Shown: in pieces, positions 1-9,005 of the stretch
Layout: each line of letters starts with the position of its first letter
How positions within the stretch are numbered: position 1 is the first letter of the stretch
Assembly (NCBI GenBank): GCA_013822725.1
Contig: PNKX01000016.1
Location: 59,451-123,450, forward strand
DNA length: 64,000 bases
Reading direction: 5' to 3'
Source of the DNA: Pirellula sp.
Lineage (GTDB): Bacteria > Planctomycetota > Planctomycetia > Pirellulales > Lacipirellulaceae
Position numbers and translations under genes: made by a program
Notes under the pieces: generated by a model
What the model saw: only the letters and a program-made list of their open reading frames with translations
Told to the model about the DNA's origin: nothing
The model's database searches: none

Positions 1-856
1 TGGCGTATTGCCAGAAAGACCAGGGATGGGTAACTCCCGAGTCATCCCATGGCCCGTAGATGTTTGCGTAGGTGTCTTTGGGCTGGCCGTTTTGGACGTC
101 AATGGAATTTGGATCAGCCTGATTGGGCCAGCGGGCGCTCCACAAAACAGGGTGCTTGTTGACGACCTCGTTCCGCAAGGCGGTCGACGCGGTGCCAATC
201 ACGAAGGCCGCGTAATTGCCGTTCGTGTACACCGCGGGACGAATGCCCAATACGTCGTAAATGCGATTGGAAAAGTCGATGGTGAATTGGGCCATCTCGT
301 TGTCTGTGCGGATGCTGTCCCCCGCCTCAAGATCATGCACGGGCAACAGATAGCCGGGCCGCATCCATGCGCCGGACATTTGCATGAAATGGTTCGCTTC
401 ATCCGTGCCCGTGTTAGCAATGCCGCCCGAGTTCTGCGTCGCGGCGACGACGTCGGGACGCGAGAAGTGATACGAGCCGGCAAACAAACCGGCGTTTGTG
501 GCGCGCGTAATGTTCTGAACGAAGTAAGGATCGTCATAACGCTGCGATAGGGTGTTCAGACCATCGCTGTTGTCGGAGTCGTTCTGGTTATAGAAGCCAG
601 TGGTGCCACCGCGGCTTGAGCGCATGAAGACGAAATCACGGCCGTCGCCGAAGACTCCGCCAACCTGCTGATCGGTGGGGCGCTTAAGCGTGGCCCACTC
701 AGTGGTCGTGATTTCGGTCTGCCATGCCGAGACGTCCAATCCCAGCGCCCGCGTCATTTGGGCCTGCGTCGAACTCGCTGACAGAATGATAACGGCGGCG
801 ATCGTCGCCACTGTCACCGTGACGCGAGAAGCGATTGAAACTGCGCGCACCAACAT
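1..856 (-). CDS. Secreted GH25 lysozyme-like glycoside hydrolase (3' end beyond window)
   Basis: The frame is open from the ATG at 856 down to the window edge, giving 285 codons with no stop. Residues 1-33 look like a Sec signal peptide (MLVRAVS, a hydrophobic stretch, then SSTQAQ). The mature part begins with GLDVSAWQ, the first conserved aspartate motif of family GH25. Further motifs are HFMQMSGAWMRPGYLLPVHD then LEAGD (a DxE catalytic pair), YTNGNYAAF and LWSARWPNQADP, and the frame is still open at WSFWQYA. The family hydrolyses peptidoglycan or related glycans; the substrate here is not known. It starts 196 bases past the stop of the VCBS protein on the same strand. The family call is firm; the C terminus is unseen. 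Confidence 0.85.
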   Translation of the reverse strand, partial: MLVRAVSIASRVTVTVATIAAVIILSASSTQAQMTRALGLDVSAWQTEITTTEWATLKRPTDQQVGGVFGDGRDFVFMRSSRGGTTGFYNQNDSDNSDGLNTLSQRYDDPYFVQNITRATNAGLFAGSYHFSRPDVVAATQNSGGIANTGTDEANHFMQMSGAWMRPGYLLPVHDLEAGDSIRTDNEMAQFTIDFSNRIYDVLGIRPAVYTNGNYAAFVIGTASTALRNEVVNKHPVLWSARWPNQADPNSIDVQNGQPKDTYANIYGPWDDSGVTHPWSFWQYA

Positions 857-1052
857 CCCGTCATCCTTCCACTGGCCTGTCCCGGAGAAGACGCTCGACA
901 ATGCGAGCGCTCAGTGGAGTATAGGCATGGAGCCAGGGCAGGACAACGATTCAGCGAGTCGTAAGTCTTGACGGCCTAGGGGTTTTCGCAAAAGCGCGAG
1001 CGTCATGCGCAGGGAGTTGAAACGCTGCGCACAGTCGAGATGCCGGCTCGTG

Positions 1053-2855
1053 TTAGCGAGTGGTTAGCCGCCTGCGCGTCGCGGCGACACCGACCAAGCC
1101 GCCGGCGAGCGCCAGGGCCGTGTTCGGCTCAGGAACGGCGCTCACATTTCCGTTCACGCTTGCCGGAACATGCAGCCCGTAGGCCCGTTGCCAGGCGAGG
1201 TAATCGGCGCCGTCCGTGTCTCCGTCGCCGTCCGCATCGCTAGCGGCGGTGACGCCGAAGTCAGTTTTCCAAGCGGCGAGATCCGCAGAATCGGCGTCGC
1301 CGTCGCCGTCGAGATCGCCGTACTGGATGGAAAGATATTGGTCGACGTCGACGTCGTAGAGCCACTGGGTGCGGCCATCGGGCCAGACGATGCGAAGTTC
1401 GTCGATCTGCGTTGTGGCGCCGAGGCCGAAGTGGACCGGGACGTCGCTTTGATTGAAAGTGCCGGCGTTGGTGTTCGCCTCGCGGCGGAGCGTGCGCTCT
1501 TCGGGCGTTCCCTCATTGATCGTGGCGTAGACGGTAGCGCCGATCGCGCTCGTGTTATCTCGCGACCCGCCGAGTTGCAAGTACAGCCAATGGTTGCCGT
1601 TCTCGGCCGCGTTGCTGATGAAGACGTGCTCGGGAAAATTACCGTTGGTTGCAGCGACGAGGTCCTGATCGCCGTCGAGATCGAGATCGCCCCAGGTGCT
1701 GTCGTAGGCTCCTTCGTTGGTCGAGGCCATGCCGGCCAGCGTGGTGACGTCGGTGAAATTCCAGTTGCCGTCGTTGCGATAAAGTTTGCGCGCCTGGTTC
1801 GAGCCATTCACGTTCAGATTGTCGTGCATGAACAGATCGAGGTCGCCGTCGTTGTCGTAGTCGACGGCCTTACCGCCGTTGAGATCGCCGGCGGTATCGG
1901 AGAGTAAGGCGTGGCCGAGGATTTCTGCGACGTCGGTGAACTGGTTGTCGCCGTCGTTGCGGAAGATGCGGGTTTCTTGCTGGTCAGCCCCCACCATGAA
2001 GAGGTCGAGTTTGCCGTCGTCGTCGAAGTCGATGAACTCGGAGTGATAGCTATTGGGCATATTTTGCGTGCCGTTGGAGTCGGCGATGTCGATGAAGCTG
2101 AGCGTTCCGGTCTCCGTTAGTTGGTTTTCGTAAAAGTTGTTGCGCAGATTGACGCCGCCGTTGCAGGTGGAGATGTAGACGTCGAGATCGCCGTCGTCGT
2201 CGGTGTCGCCGATGGCCATGCCGTAGGCTTTGGTGCCGAAGTTTTGCTGGAAGTTGCTGGCGGCGCCAACGGGCGTGAAGTCTCCGTCCGCTCCTTGGAG
2301 GTAGATCTGGTGCTTTTCCGGACCTTCCATGCCAATGATCAGGTCGAGGCGATTGTCGTTGTTCATGTCGCCCCAGGCGACGTTTTGGTGGAAGCCAGGA
2401 TCGTTCAGGCCAACCGCCGAGCTGACGTTCGTGAACCCGTTGCCGCCGTTACGGAGGACGTCTCCGGACGTGCTGCTATTAGTTTGGCCGACGAACACAT
2501 CGACAAATCCATCGCCGTTGTAGTCGCCCCAGGCGGCGCTCCACGAATCGCCAATGGCGGAGGAGCCGGAGGGAAGCGTGCTAGTAATGTTCGTGTAACC
2601 GAGCGTGCCGTTGCCAGACCCGACGACGTTGTTCCGGTAAAGCTGCCGCGCGCCGGAACTCCCTTGAAAAAAGAGGTCGAGATCGCCGTCGTTATCGATG
2701 TCGGCCAGCGACGCGCTGCGGGCGCTCAGGGCGGCTCCACCGAGGACGGTGCTCGCCTGGTCCGTAAACGTCGTCTCTGCACTGGCGGCGTTGGAGAGAC
2801 TAACGGCAAGCAGCGACGAAAGCAGCCGCGACAATCGAAATTGATGCCGACGCAT
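1053..2855 (-). CDS. VCBS/FG-GAP repeat protein with ASPIC/UnbV, dockerin-like and PEP-CTERM regions
   Basis: This is a 600-residue secreted surface protein. A signal peptide (residues 1-27) is followed by about seven FG-GAP/VCBS blades, each with a calcium-loop motif, for example DIDNDGDLDLFF, DYNGDGFVDVFVG, DTDDDGDLDVYIS and DYDNDGDLDLFMHD. An ASPIC/UnbV domain follows (about 425-510, GNHWLYLQLGG to DELRIVWPDGR). Two dockerin-like calcium motifs come next (DLDGDGDADSADLAAW, DADGDGDTDGADYLAW). The C terminus is a PEP-CTERM sorting tail: VPEP, a hydrophobic helix, then RRRLTTR. From family knowledge, the tail is cut by an exosortase and the protein is anchored or exported. The binding partner is unknown. 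Confidence 0.9.
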   Translation of the reverse strand: MRRHQFRLSRLLSSLLAVSLSNAASAETTFTDQASTVLGGAALSARSASLADIDNDGDLDLFFQGSSGARQLYRNNVVGSGNGTLGYTNITSTLPSGSSAIGDSWSAAWGDYNGDGFVDVFVGQTNSSTSGDVLRNGGNGFTNVSSAVGLNDPGFHQNVAWGDMNNDNRLDLIIGMEGPEKHQIYLQGADGDFTPVGAASNFQQNFGTKAYGMAIGDTDDDGDLDVYISTCNGGVNLRNNFYENQLTETGTLSFIDIADSNGTQNMPNSYHSEFIDFDDDGKLDLFMVGADQQETRIFRNDGDNQFTDVAEILGHALLSDTAGDLNGGKAVDYDNDGDLDLFMHDNLNVNGSNQARKLYRNDGNWNFTDVTTLAGMASTNEGAYDSTWGDLDLDGDQDLVAATNGNFPEHVFISNAAENGNHWLYLQLGGSRDNTSAIGATVYATINEGTPEERTLRREANTNAGTFNQSDVPVHFGLGATTQIDELRIVWPDGRTQWLYDVDVDQYLSIQYGDLDGDGDADSADLAAWKTDFGVTAASDADGDGDTDGADYLAWQRAYGLHVPASVNGNVSAVPEPNTALALAGGLVGVAATRRRLTTR

Positions 2856-3417
2856 TGAACTGAACTCCCAAGCAATGGACTAGCCGCCAGCAAAACCATA
2901 ACCAGCGGCAGCACTGGTCCGCAACTGGAATGAGCGCGTGGCAACGCGCAATCAACGCCCAACTATCGGCGAGTCGCGTCGTAGGAGATTTCACAGCGCG
3001 GTCGCAGCGACAGATGTTGACGAACGCCGACGGCGATGTGCTTGGCGTTCGCTTTGCTGCGCGACGAGCGTTCGCCCACTGCGCTCGATTGTAGCGTTTG
3101 CAGCGGAAAATGGGCCAAAATCAGCTCGAGAAGGTTGCTGCTCCGTCATCTTCATTGAATGCCGGGGCGGACCTGATTAGGCTGCGAATTGACTCGCGAG
3201 TCTCGGAATTCTCTCCTCTTTCATCGAGTAATCACCACCGTGACGCACCTAGTTACTCGTCGATTGCAGTTTGTCGTGGCCGTCGCCAGTTGCGCAGCAG
3301 CGCTATTGCTGTGCGCGGCGCCGAGTGTGAATTGGCATTCGCATGACGAGTTTGCTGCTCGCTATCCGCAGCGGGGACGCGTCGCGCGGTTCTACGGTCG
3401 CTCATCGCAGCGAGCCG
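2856..3417. other. Intergenic region, no convincing gene
   Basis: This 562-base stretch separates the porin stop from the VCBS protein start. Short frames exist on the plus strand (such as 3189-3485), but they run into the porin coding region, lack a ribosome binding site and show no family resemblance. It should hold the promoter of the minus-strand VCBS gene near 2856-3000. I see no strong hairpin or repeat. Confidence 0.5.
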
Positions 3418-4938
3418 TTACAACACCACTTCAAACCGCACGCCGGGCGCAATGGAGTCCGGGTATGCGCCCCCTGGGTTGGTGATGTATTGCAGGTCGA
3501 GCTGCAGCGCGACAGAGTCGGTGAGGTAGGCCTTATAGAAAACTTCGCTGGCGGTTTCATACGTCAGCCCGAAGTACCGCCGAGCCGGGGAACCGTAGAG
3601 AACGTTGGTCACGCCGACGCCGACGACGTCGAGATCGCGTCCATGCATGGGCCCGCGGTAAAGAACGCCGCCGGCGTAATGCTGGTCGACAAGATTGCGG
3701 TCGTCGGGCGCCCAGCCGAACTGACCGAAGAAGCCCAGCCCCTGCTGATCGCCATCGGCGCCTGTCTCGCTGAGGAGCATCTTATCGAACGTGCCCCACG
3801 CGCCGTAGTTGTGCCCTAGCAATCGCGGGTGAGGACTCGCGACGACCTCCGTCGGATCGCCGGAGTGATACCAGCCGCCAATGCGCAGCGTTCCGGGCAA
3901 CCCGTTGCCCCATTCTTCCGGCTGATGAAGTTCGAGCTGCGCGAGCGACATGCAGCCGTATTCGCCCAGATGGCTGAAGCCCCACTGGCCGCCATCGGGG
4001 AGGCCGTCGTAGATGCCGCCGCTAATCAGCGCGTTGTCATGTAGATGGCAGAAGCAGGCCAGCCCCAAGCCCGGGTTAGGAAAGGTGGGCAACGGCACCG
4101 TCGGAATTTGGCCGAACGACGAATTGATGAAGTCGCCGCCGAGATCGGCGAACGCAAAGTCGGCGTTGGCGTCTTGCTTGCCCGCTTTGAAGCCTAAGTT
4201 GCCGTCGCCGAAGTCTTGCCGATACCAATATTCGGATATTTGAGCGATCTCCAGCTTCGGCGCGGAGTCGAGATTACTGATTAGTTGATAATCGCCGACG
4301 TAATCTTCGGAAATAGAACGCCCATGATCTGATTGACCGTAGATGAAGAATCGTCCGCCATCCCATAGTTGCTGCTTCTGCGTGTCGACCTGGACGACGA
4401 CGTCGAGGTTGCCGCGATAATGAGTGGAGTCGGCGGTGGCGATGCCGCCCCGGGCGTTGAGGAAGACTTCGCCGGTGTTGATGTACTCGCCGGTGACGCC
4501 GCCGAACTCGCGCGGCATCAGCGGGCCCAAGAAGCCATCGAGAGCTTCATCCGCGGCGACGCCTTCGACCTCCGCTTCTTCTTCGCGCTCGTCGTCCCGT
4601 TCCGTTTCCGCGGGGACTGGCGCTTCCGGAAGATCGCCGAGCGGCGCCAGGTCATCCGGTTCTCGTTGGGGCAACGACTGATTGCTGGCGCCAGGCCGTC
4701 GAGCGAGTGCTGCGTCGGCAGCGGCCCCGCCGTACGAATGCGCACGAGACGCATGATTCGTATGAGCGGCCTGCGAAGAGTCGCTCGGCGCGATGCTAGC
4801 GTGTTCCGGAATGAAACGCCCCGCGACGCGGACATGCCGTGACTGGGCGTGAGCCGTCGGCGCAGAGACAGCGATAAGCGCCAGCACCGCGCTTGCAGCT
4901 AGCAAGGTGCCGTGAACGCGCGGCGCGGTGATGTTCAT
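3418..4938 (-). CDS. OprB-family carbohydrate-selective porin
   Basis: A 506-residue outer-membrane protein. The signal peptide ends near AHAQ (residue 32). A proline/glutamate-rich spacer (about 60-125) follows, then an OprB-type beta barrel with motifs such as GGVTGEYINTGEVFLNARGG, LDVVVQVDTQKQQLWDGG, FFIYGQSDHG, AQISEYWYRQDF and LGFKAGKQDANADFAFADLG. It ends in an aromatic/hydrophobic strand (PGVRFEVVL), as expected for a barrel C terminus. OprB porins pass sugars across the outer membrane; the specificity is not readable here. It is monocistronic by position, with long gaps on both sides. The hydrophilic spacer before the barrel is long for the family. Confidence 0.85.
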   Translation of the reverse strand: MNITAPRVHGTLLAASAVLALIAVSAPTAHAQSRHVRVAGRFIPEHASIAPSDSSQAAHTNHASRAHSYGGAAADAALARRPGASNQSLPQREPDDLAPLGDLPEAPVPAETERDDEREEEAEVEGVAADEALDGFLGPLMPREFGGVTGEYINTGEVFLNARGGIATADSTHYRGNLDVVVQVDTQKQQLWDGGRFFIYGQSDHGRSISEDYVGDYQLISNLDSAPKLEIAQISEYWYRQDFGDGNLGFKAGKQDANADFAFADLGGDFINSSFGQIPTVPLPTFPNPGLGLACFCHLHDNALISGGIYDGLPDGGQWGFSHLGEYGCMSLAQLELHQPEEWGNGLPGTLRIGGWYHSGDPTEVVASPHPRLLGHNYGAWGTFDKMLLSETGADGDQQGLGFFGQFGWAPDDRNLVDQHYAGGVLYRGPMHGRDLDVVGVGVTNVLYGSPARRYFGLTYETASEVFYKAYLTDSVALQLDLQYITNPGGAYPDSIAPGVRFEVVL

Positions 4939-4996
4939 CCGAGAACGCTAGCAGGCGGGAAGTTAGGGGCGGGATGTTTGGACGCAATGCCTATGG

Positions 4997-5080
4997 CAGC
5001 CCCCGCTCCGCCGGGGGAAGCTCACCGCAGGACAAGGTCTACCGGCAGCGTGACCGACCCTCCGGCGGGGCCGGGGGCTG
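4997..5080. repeat. GC-rich inverted repeat (CCCCGG family) past the fixJ-like stop
   Basis: The left arm begins CAGCCCCCGCTCCGCC at 4997 and the right arm ends GGCCGGGGGCTG at 5080. The arms pair imperfectly over about 22 bases. The element ends 8 bases past the stop of the minus-strand regulator at 5089. It resembles the perfect inverted repeat at 59355-59438. Confidence 0.7.
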
Positions 5081-5088
5081 AAAATGAT

Positions 5089-5742
5089 CTAGGCGCCTTT
5101 TTGTAGGCTTCTTTCATTCGACAGGAGCGTCGCTTCGGCCAGCTGCAGCAGGCCGAGCAGCTCCGTAAACGTCCCTGCGTTCAAACGCTCGAAGATTTCC
5201 TTCTTACGTTTTTCGACTGTCCGTAAGGAAATATCGACTCGATTGGCAATTTGCTTGTGGGGCCGGCATTCCACCAGTTCCCTTAAGACGGCTCGATGTC
5301 CGTCGGTAAGCCCTTCGAGCGCTTCCCGCGCCGCTTCGCGTTGATAGTACGCCTTTAAGATTTCGAGCCCTCGCTGCAGGGCCAGGTCAACCTCCGCGCA
5401 CAGGTAGTTGAGGGCGATCGGCTTCTCGACGACCGTGATGGCGCCCTGCCGCAGTGCTTTCACGGTCAGCGTCGGAGTGAGATGGCCCGAAATCAAAACT
5501 GCCGGAGCGAGCCAGGCCGTCTCATGGACAAAACGAATCAGCTCCATGCCGTTGTCATCGCCGATGTGGTAGTCGGCCACGACGCAACCGGGCGAGGTGA
5601 GCTCCAACTGCGCCTTGAACTCGGCGACGCTAGAGAATGCTAGCGTGTTCCAGCCGGCGCGATTGAACGCGATCTCGAGCGATTCAAGGATTGCCTCGTC
5701 GTCGTCAACGCCCCAGACATCCATAGTCGACGGCGCCTGCAT
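5089..5742 (-). CDS. FixJ-type response regulator (receiver + LuxR HTH)
   Basis: A 217-residue two-component regulator. The receiver domain (about 8-125) has the acidic pair in GVDDDEA, the phospho-acceptor aspartate in CVVADYHIGDD, the serine switch in VLISGH and the lysine in VVEKP. The C-terminal LuxR/NarL-type helix-turn-helix (about 150-205) contains LTDGHRAVLRELVE and KQIANRVDISLRTVEKRKK. All receiver residues needed for phosphorylation are present. No histidine kinase lies beside it. It is divergent from the chemotaxis operon, separated by about 590 bases, so a regulatory link is possible but unproven. A second in-frame ATG at codon 7 could be the true start. Confidence 0.9.
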   Translation of the reverse strand: MQAPSTMDVWGVDDDEAILESLEIAFNRAGWNTLAFSSVAEFKAQLELTSPGCVVADYHIGDDNGMELIRFVHETAWLAPAVLISGHLTPTLTVKALRQGAITVVEKPIALNYLCAEVDLALQRGLEILKAYYQREAAREALEGLTDGHRAVLRELVECRPHKQIANRVDISLRTVEKRKKEIFERLNAGTFTELLGLLQLAEATLLSNERSLQKGA

Positions 5743-6331
5743 GGTTCCTCACTCTCACGCTCAAGGTCGTTAGGGCATTCTCTCTATCCGAAATAGGTGA
5801 TCGGAGCGAGGAATTGTGTCACTAAAGCACACTCGCTTTTAGGCTGTGGAAATGCGGCAAAGCGCAGGGGCGTGCGCACTTCCGTTAGCTGATTTGACTC
5901 GCTTGAATCGATATCGCCGCTAGTTTTCCGACAACCGCACGTCAACATTTGCGACTCATGTAGCTGTAATGAACGCCTCGACGCCTGCATATTCGGTCGT
6001 CGACTCCTCTTTTCCTCTGAATGGTGATTCGACGCACTCGTCGACATGGACGCGGCTTCGCGCAGGTTGGCTCCAAGTGATAGCGGCCTTCGCCGTTTGA
6101 CAGGCCAATGCACAAACGCGCATTGGCGATCTGATTGACTCCCCCTCCGGCGAATGTATCGTTCGTTGCTCCCAATTTGGGCCGCACAGATTTAGCAATC
6201 GTTCCAGATTGCCTTCCGCGGCGTTGGCCGAGCGAGGCTGTCGTCCAGCTTGACGGTTTGCTCGACACGGTCCCCGATCGCGAAACCCCTTGCGGTCGTT
6301 CCACCCTGCACTCGCCTCGCGAGATCAATCC
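5743..6331. other. Divergent intergenic region upstream of the che operon
   Basis: 589 bases between the FixJ-like gene and cheY, both transcribed outward. It must carry the promoters of both units. I could not pick out convincing -35/-10 boxes by eye. Minus-strand frames here (for example 5942-6343) overlap cheY and have no recognisable content, so I take the region as non-coding. Confidence 0.5.
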
Positions 6332-6715
6332 ATGTCCCACCACGTTCTGGTCGTCGACGATTCGCCGTCGATCCGCAGGATGATCGCCGTCACCCTCGCC
6401 GCCGAAGGGTTCGAAGTCTCGCCGTGCAGTTCAGGCGTCGAGGCGATCAAAGCGGCGAAGGCGAAGGCGGTCGACGTCGTCGTCACCGACTTGAACATGC
6501 CGGAAATCGATGGCCTGGAGCTGACGCGACAACTGCGGCTGCTGCCGAACACATCGAAGTGCCCCATTTTGATCCTCACGACCGAAACGTCCGCGGCACG
6601 TAAAGACGAGGCGAAGACCGCCGGCGCGAACGGATGGATCTTGAAGCCGTTTCGGGAAGAAGCTTTGGTGCGCGCCATCCGCAGCGTCTGCCAACGAACG
6701 GGAGCGACCGCATGA
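6332..6715 (+). CDS. cheY: CheY-like single-domain response regulator
   Basis: 127 residues starting at the ATG of MSHHVLVVDDSPS; an upstream in-frame start at 6290 would add 14 residues foreign to the family. Receiver landmarks are all present: the acidic pair D9/D10, phospho-acceptor D53 (VVVTDLNMP), T83 and K105 (ILKPF). As the first gene of the cluster it probably carries phosphoryl groups from CheA to the motor or a sink. Its stop overlaps the cheA start (ATGA at 6712-6715), so the two are translationally coupled. A second CheY lies at 13290. Which one acts on the flagellar switch cannot be told from sequence. Confidence 0.93.
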   Translation: MSHHVLVVDDSPSIRRMIAVTLAAEGFEVSPCSSGVEAIKAAKAKAVDVVVTDLNMPEIDGLELTRQLRLLPNTSKCPILILTTETSAARKDEAKTAGANGWILKPFREEALVRAIRSVCQRTGATA

Positions 6716-8400
6716 ACATCGACCTGGAAGAATTTCACGCCGCGTTTTTTGAAGAAGTCTCCGAGCATCTCACCGGGCTCGAAGATGGCTTGCTGCAGCT
6801 GGAGTCGCGTCCCCAGGACGACGAGTTGATTCACGGCATTTTCCGCGCGGCTCATTCGATCAAAGGGACTGGCGGAGCCCTCGGGTTCACCGAGGTCGCC
6901 GGGTTCACGCATCACGTCGAAACCGTGCTCGACCAAATGCGGCAACGGCAGCTGTCGACCACCAGCGAGCGGATTGAGCTGTTGCTGCAAGCGACCGATG
7001 CTCTGTCGTCGTTGATCGATGCGGCCAAGGGAGATTGCGCTCCGCCGGATAACCTTGACGAGCTCGTTGAATCGCTGCGCCGGCAGATCATGCCGGAGGG
7101 GGAAGTCGCGGCGAGCGTCATCCTGGAAGCGACGAGCGAAGCGCTGATCCTATTCGACGACGAACCAGCGACGCCGCTGCCGACCGTCGCCGCGACGCCG
7201 ACCGCCGGCGGCGAGCCGACGCGAGCGAAGTCGGCCAATCAGGCTGAATCGATTCGCGTTTCGGTGGCCAAGGTCGAAGAATTGATCAACCTCGTTGGCG
7301 AACTAGTGATCGCCAACTCGATGGTGCAGCAGGCCTATGCCGACGAATCTGGCGATGCGCAGAGCTTGCAAGAAGCGATCGCGGCCATGGACCTGACGAC
7401 GCAGCAGCTGCAAGAGCAGGTGATGGCGGTGCGGATGATGCCGATCGCCAACGTCTTTCGCCGCTTCCCGCGCATTGTGCGCGACCTAGCGTCGACGCTC
7501 GGCAAAAACGTCATCCTCGAAACGTCGGGCGAAGAGACTGAACTCGACAAGCAGGTGATCGAGGAAGTGAGCGATCCCCTCACCCACCTCATTCGCAACG
7601 CCGTCGATCACGGCCTCGAAACGCCAGCTCAGCGACTCGCCGCCGGCAAGCCGGCCGAAGGTCGGATTCACCTCCGCGCGTTTCACGAGGGCGGCAACGT
7701 CGTCATTGAAATCGCCGACGACGGCGCCGGCATCAACGCCCAGCGCGTGCGCCAGAAGGCGATCGATCGCGGCTTGATCGCGGCCGACGCGGTGATGACC
7801 GACGATGAGACGAACCAATTGATCATGCTTCCCGGCTTTTCGACCGCCGAGAAAATCACCGACGTCTCCGGCCGCGGCGTCGGCATGGACGTCGTCAAAC
7901 GGAACGTCGAGGCCCTCAACGGCTCGATCAGCATTCGCAGCACCCAGGGGAAGGGTTCCACCTTCCGCATTCGCTTGCCGCTGACGATGGCGATCCTCGA
8001 CGGGCTCGCGATGCGGCTTGGCAACGACGTCTACGTCTTGCCGCTGCTCAGCGTCGTTGAATCGCTGCGACCTGAACCGAAGCACATTGTTCACATCGCC
8101 GAGCGCGGCGAGTTGGTGATGGTCCGCGGCGAGCCGTTGCCGCTGATCTACACGCATCGCCTGTTCAACGTCTCGGGCGAGCCCACGAATCCCTGCGACG
8201 GACTGGTCGTTATCGTCGAGCATCAAGGCCGCAAGTACGGCATTGTCGTCGACGAGTTAATCGGTCAGTTGCAGGTGGTGATGAAGAGCTTGGAAGCGAA
8301 CTACGAGCGGGTGGACGGAGTCTCCGGCGCCACGATTTTGGGCGACGGCCGCATCGCGATGATTGTTGATATTGCCGGCCTCGTGCGGCTGGCGTTCTGA
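6712..8400 (+). CDS. cheA: Chemotaxis histidine kinase CheA
   Basis: 562 residues from the ATG overlapping the cheY stop; a longer frame from 6634 lies inside cheY. The HPt domain (about 1-110) has the phospho-histidine H48 in FRAAHSIKGTGG. A linker of about 60 residues follows with no recognisable P2 (CheY-docking) domain. The dimerisation helices start near 180 (VSVAKVEELINLVGELV). The ATPase has its N box at about 291 (HLIRNAVDHGLE), IADDGAGI and the G box GRGVGMDVV. A CheW-like regulatory domain fills about 420-562. It phosphorylates CheY and CheB within receptor arrays. The missing P2 and short length are the only oddities. Confidence 0.95.
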   Translation: MNIDLEEFHAAFFEEVSEHLTGLEDGLLQLESRPQDDELIHGIFRAAHSIKGTGGALGFTEVAGFTHHVETVLDQMRQRQLSTTSERIELLLQATDALSSLIDAAKGDCAPPDNLDELVESLRRQIMPEGEVAASVILEATSEALILFDDEPATPLPTVAATPTAGGEPTRAKSANQAESIRVSVAKVEELINLVGELVIANSMVQQAYADESGDAQSLQEAIAAMDLTTQQLQEQVMAVRMMPIANVFRRFPRIVRDLASTLGKNVILETSGEETELDKQVIEEVSDPLTHLIRNAVDHGLETPAQRLAAGKPAEGRIHLRAFHEGGNVVIEIADDGAGINAQRVRQKAIDRGLIAADAVMTDDETNQLIMLPGFSTAEKITDVSGRGVGMDVVKRNVEALNGSISIRSTQGKGSTFRIRLPLTMAILDGLAMRLGNDVYVLPLLSVVESLRPEPKHIVHIAERGELVMVRGEPLPLIYTHRLFNVSGEPTNPCDGLVVIVEHQGRKYGIVVDELIGQLQVVMKSLEANYERVDGVSGATILGDGRIAMIVDIAGLVRLAF

Positions 8401-8437
8401 ACTCCGTCCGTTCCTTTGTCAAACAGGAGTCTTACCC

Positions 8438-8932
8438 GTGCCCGATGATCGCGCCACCGACAGCATGGCCTCTGCTGCCGACAATGGCCAATTCCTCACG
8501 TTCACGTTGCAGAACGAGGAGTATGGCATTGAGATTTTGAAGGTCCAGGAGATCAAGGGGTTCTCCAAAATTACCCCCATTCCGAACGCACCGCCGTTCG
8601 TGCGCGGCGTGATGAACTTGCGCGGCACGGTGGTGCCGATCATCGATCTTCGCGCTCGCTTCTCGATGACCGAGAAGGACTACGACCAGTTCACCTGCAT
8701 CATCGTGGTGAACGTCGGGACGCGCGTCGTCGGGCTGGTGGTCGACACCGTGTCAGACGTGCTGAACATCCCGAATGATTCGATCGCCGATCCGCCGGAA
8801 CTGGCTTCGGTCGGCGATAGCTCGTGCATTACCGGCATGGGCAAGCTGGGCGAGCGCATTGTGATGTTGCTTGATACCGGGCGTTTGGTTGGCGTGGAAG
8901 GAATTCCTGCCGACGAAATGACGGCCGCTTAG
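8438..8932 (+). CDS. cheW: Chemotaxis coupling protein CheW
   Basis: 164 residues. I chose the GTG at 8438 because AGGAG (8425-8429) sits 8 bases upstream; ATG at 8465 is the alternative. The protein is one CheW domain: [20 protein letters not shown], the [14 protein letters not shown] core and [12 protein letters not shown]. It links receptors to CheA in the signalling array. It follows cheA by 37 bases and precedes the receptor gene, consistent with co-transcription. Confidence 0.94.
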   Translation: MPDDRATDSMASAADNGQFLTFTLQNEEYGIEILKVQEIKGFSKITPIPNAPPFVRGVMNLRGTVVPIIDLRARFSMTEKDYDQFTCIIVVNVGTRVVGLVVDTVSDVLNIPNDSIADPPELASVGDSSCITGMGKLGERIVMLLDTGRLVGVEGIPADEMTAA

Positions 8933-9005
8933 GACCTTCATTCATTCTTCCACCATTTCCTTCATCCTTTCAGGCGCCCCGTCGGCGCCCTTAGAGTACC
9001 TAATT

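Noticed and set aside
8..550. Plus-strand frame of 180 residues at the left edge
   Set aside because: It lies opposite the GH25 lysozyme frame, which has a signal peptide and family motifs; this one has none.
1170..1907. Long plus-strand frame opposite the VCBS protein
   Set aside because: Its Val/Asp/Ala-rich sequence is the mirror of the DxDxDG repeats on the other strand.
3189..3485. Plus-strand frame of 98 residues with a hydrophobic stretch
   Set aside because: It overlaps the end of the porin gene, has no ribosome binding site and no recognisable family.
5942..6343. Minus-strand frame upstream of the che operon
   Set aside because: Arg/Ser/Gly-rich, overlaps the cheY start and has no domain; taken as non-coding.
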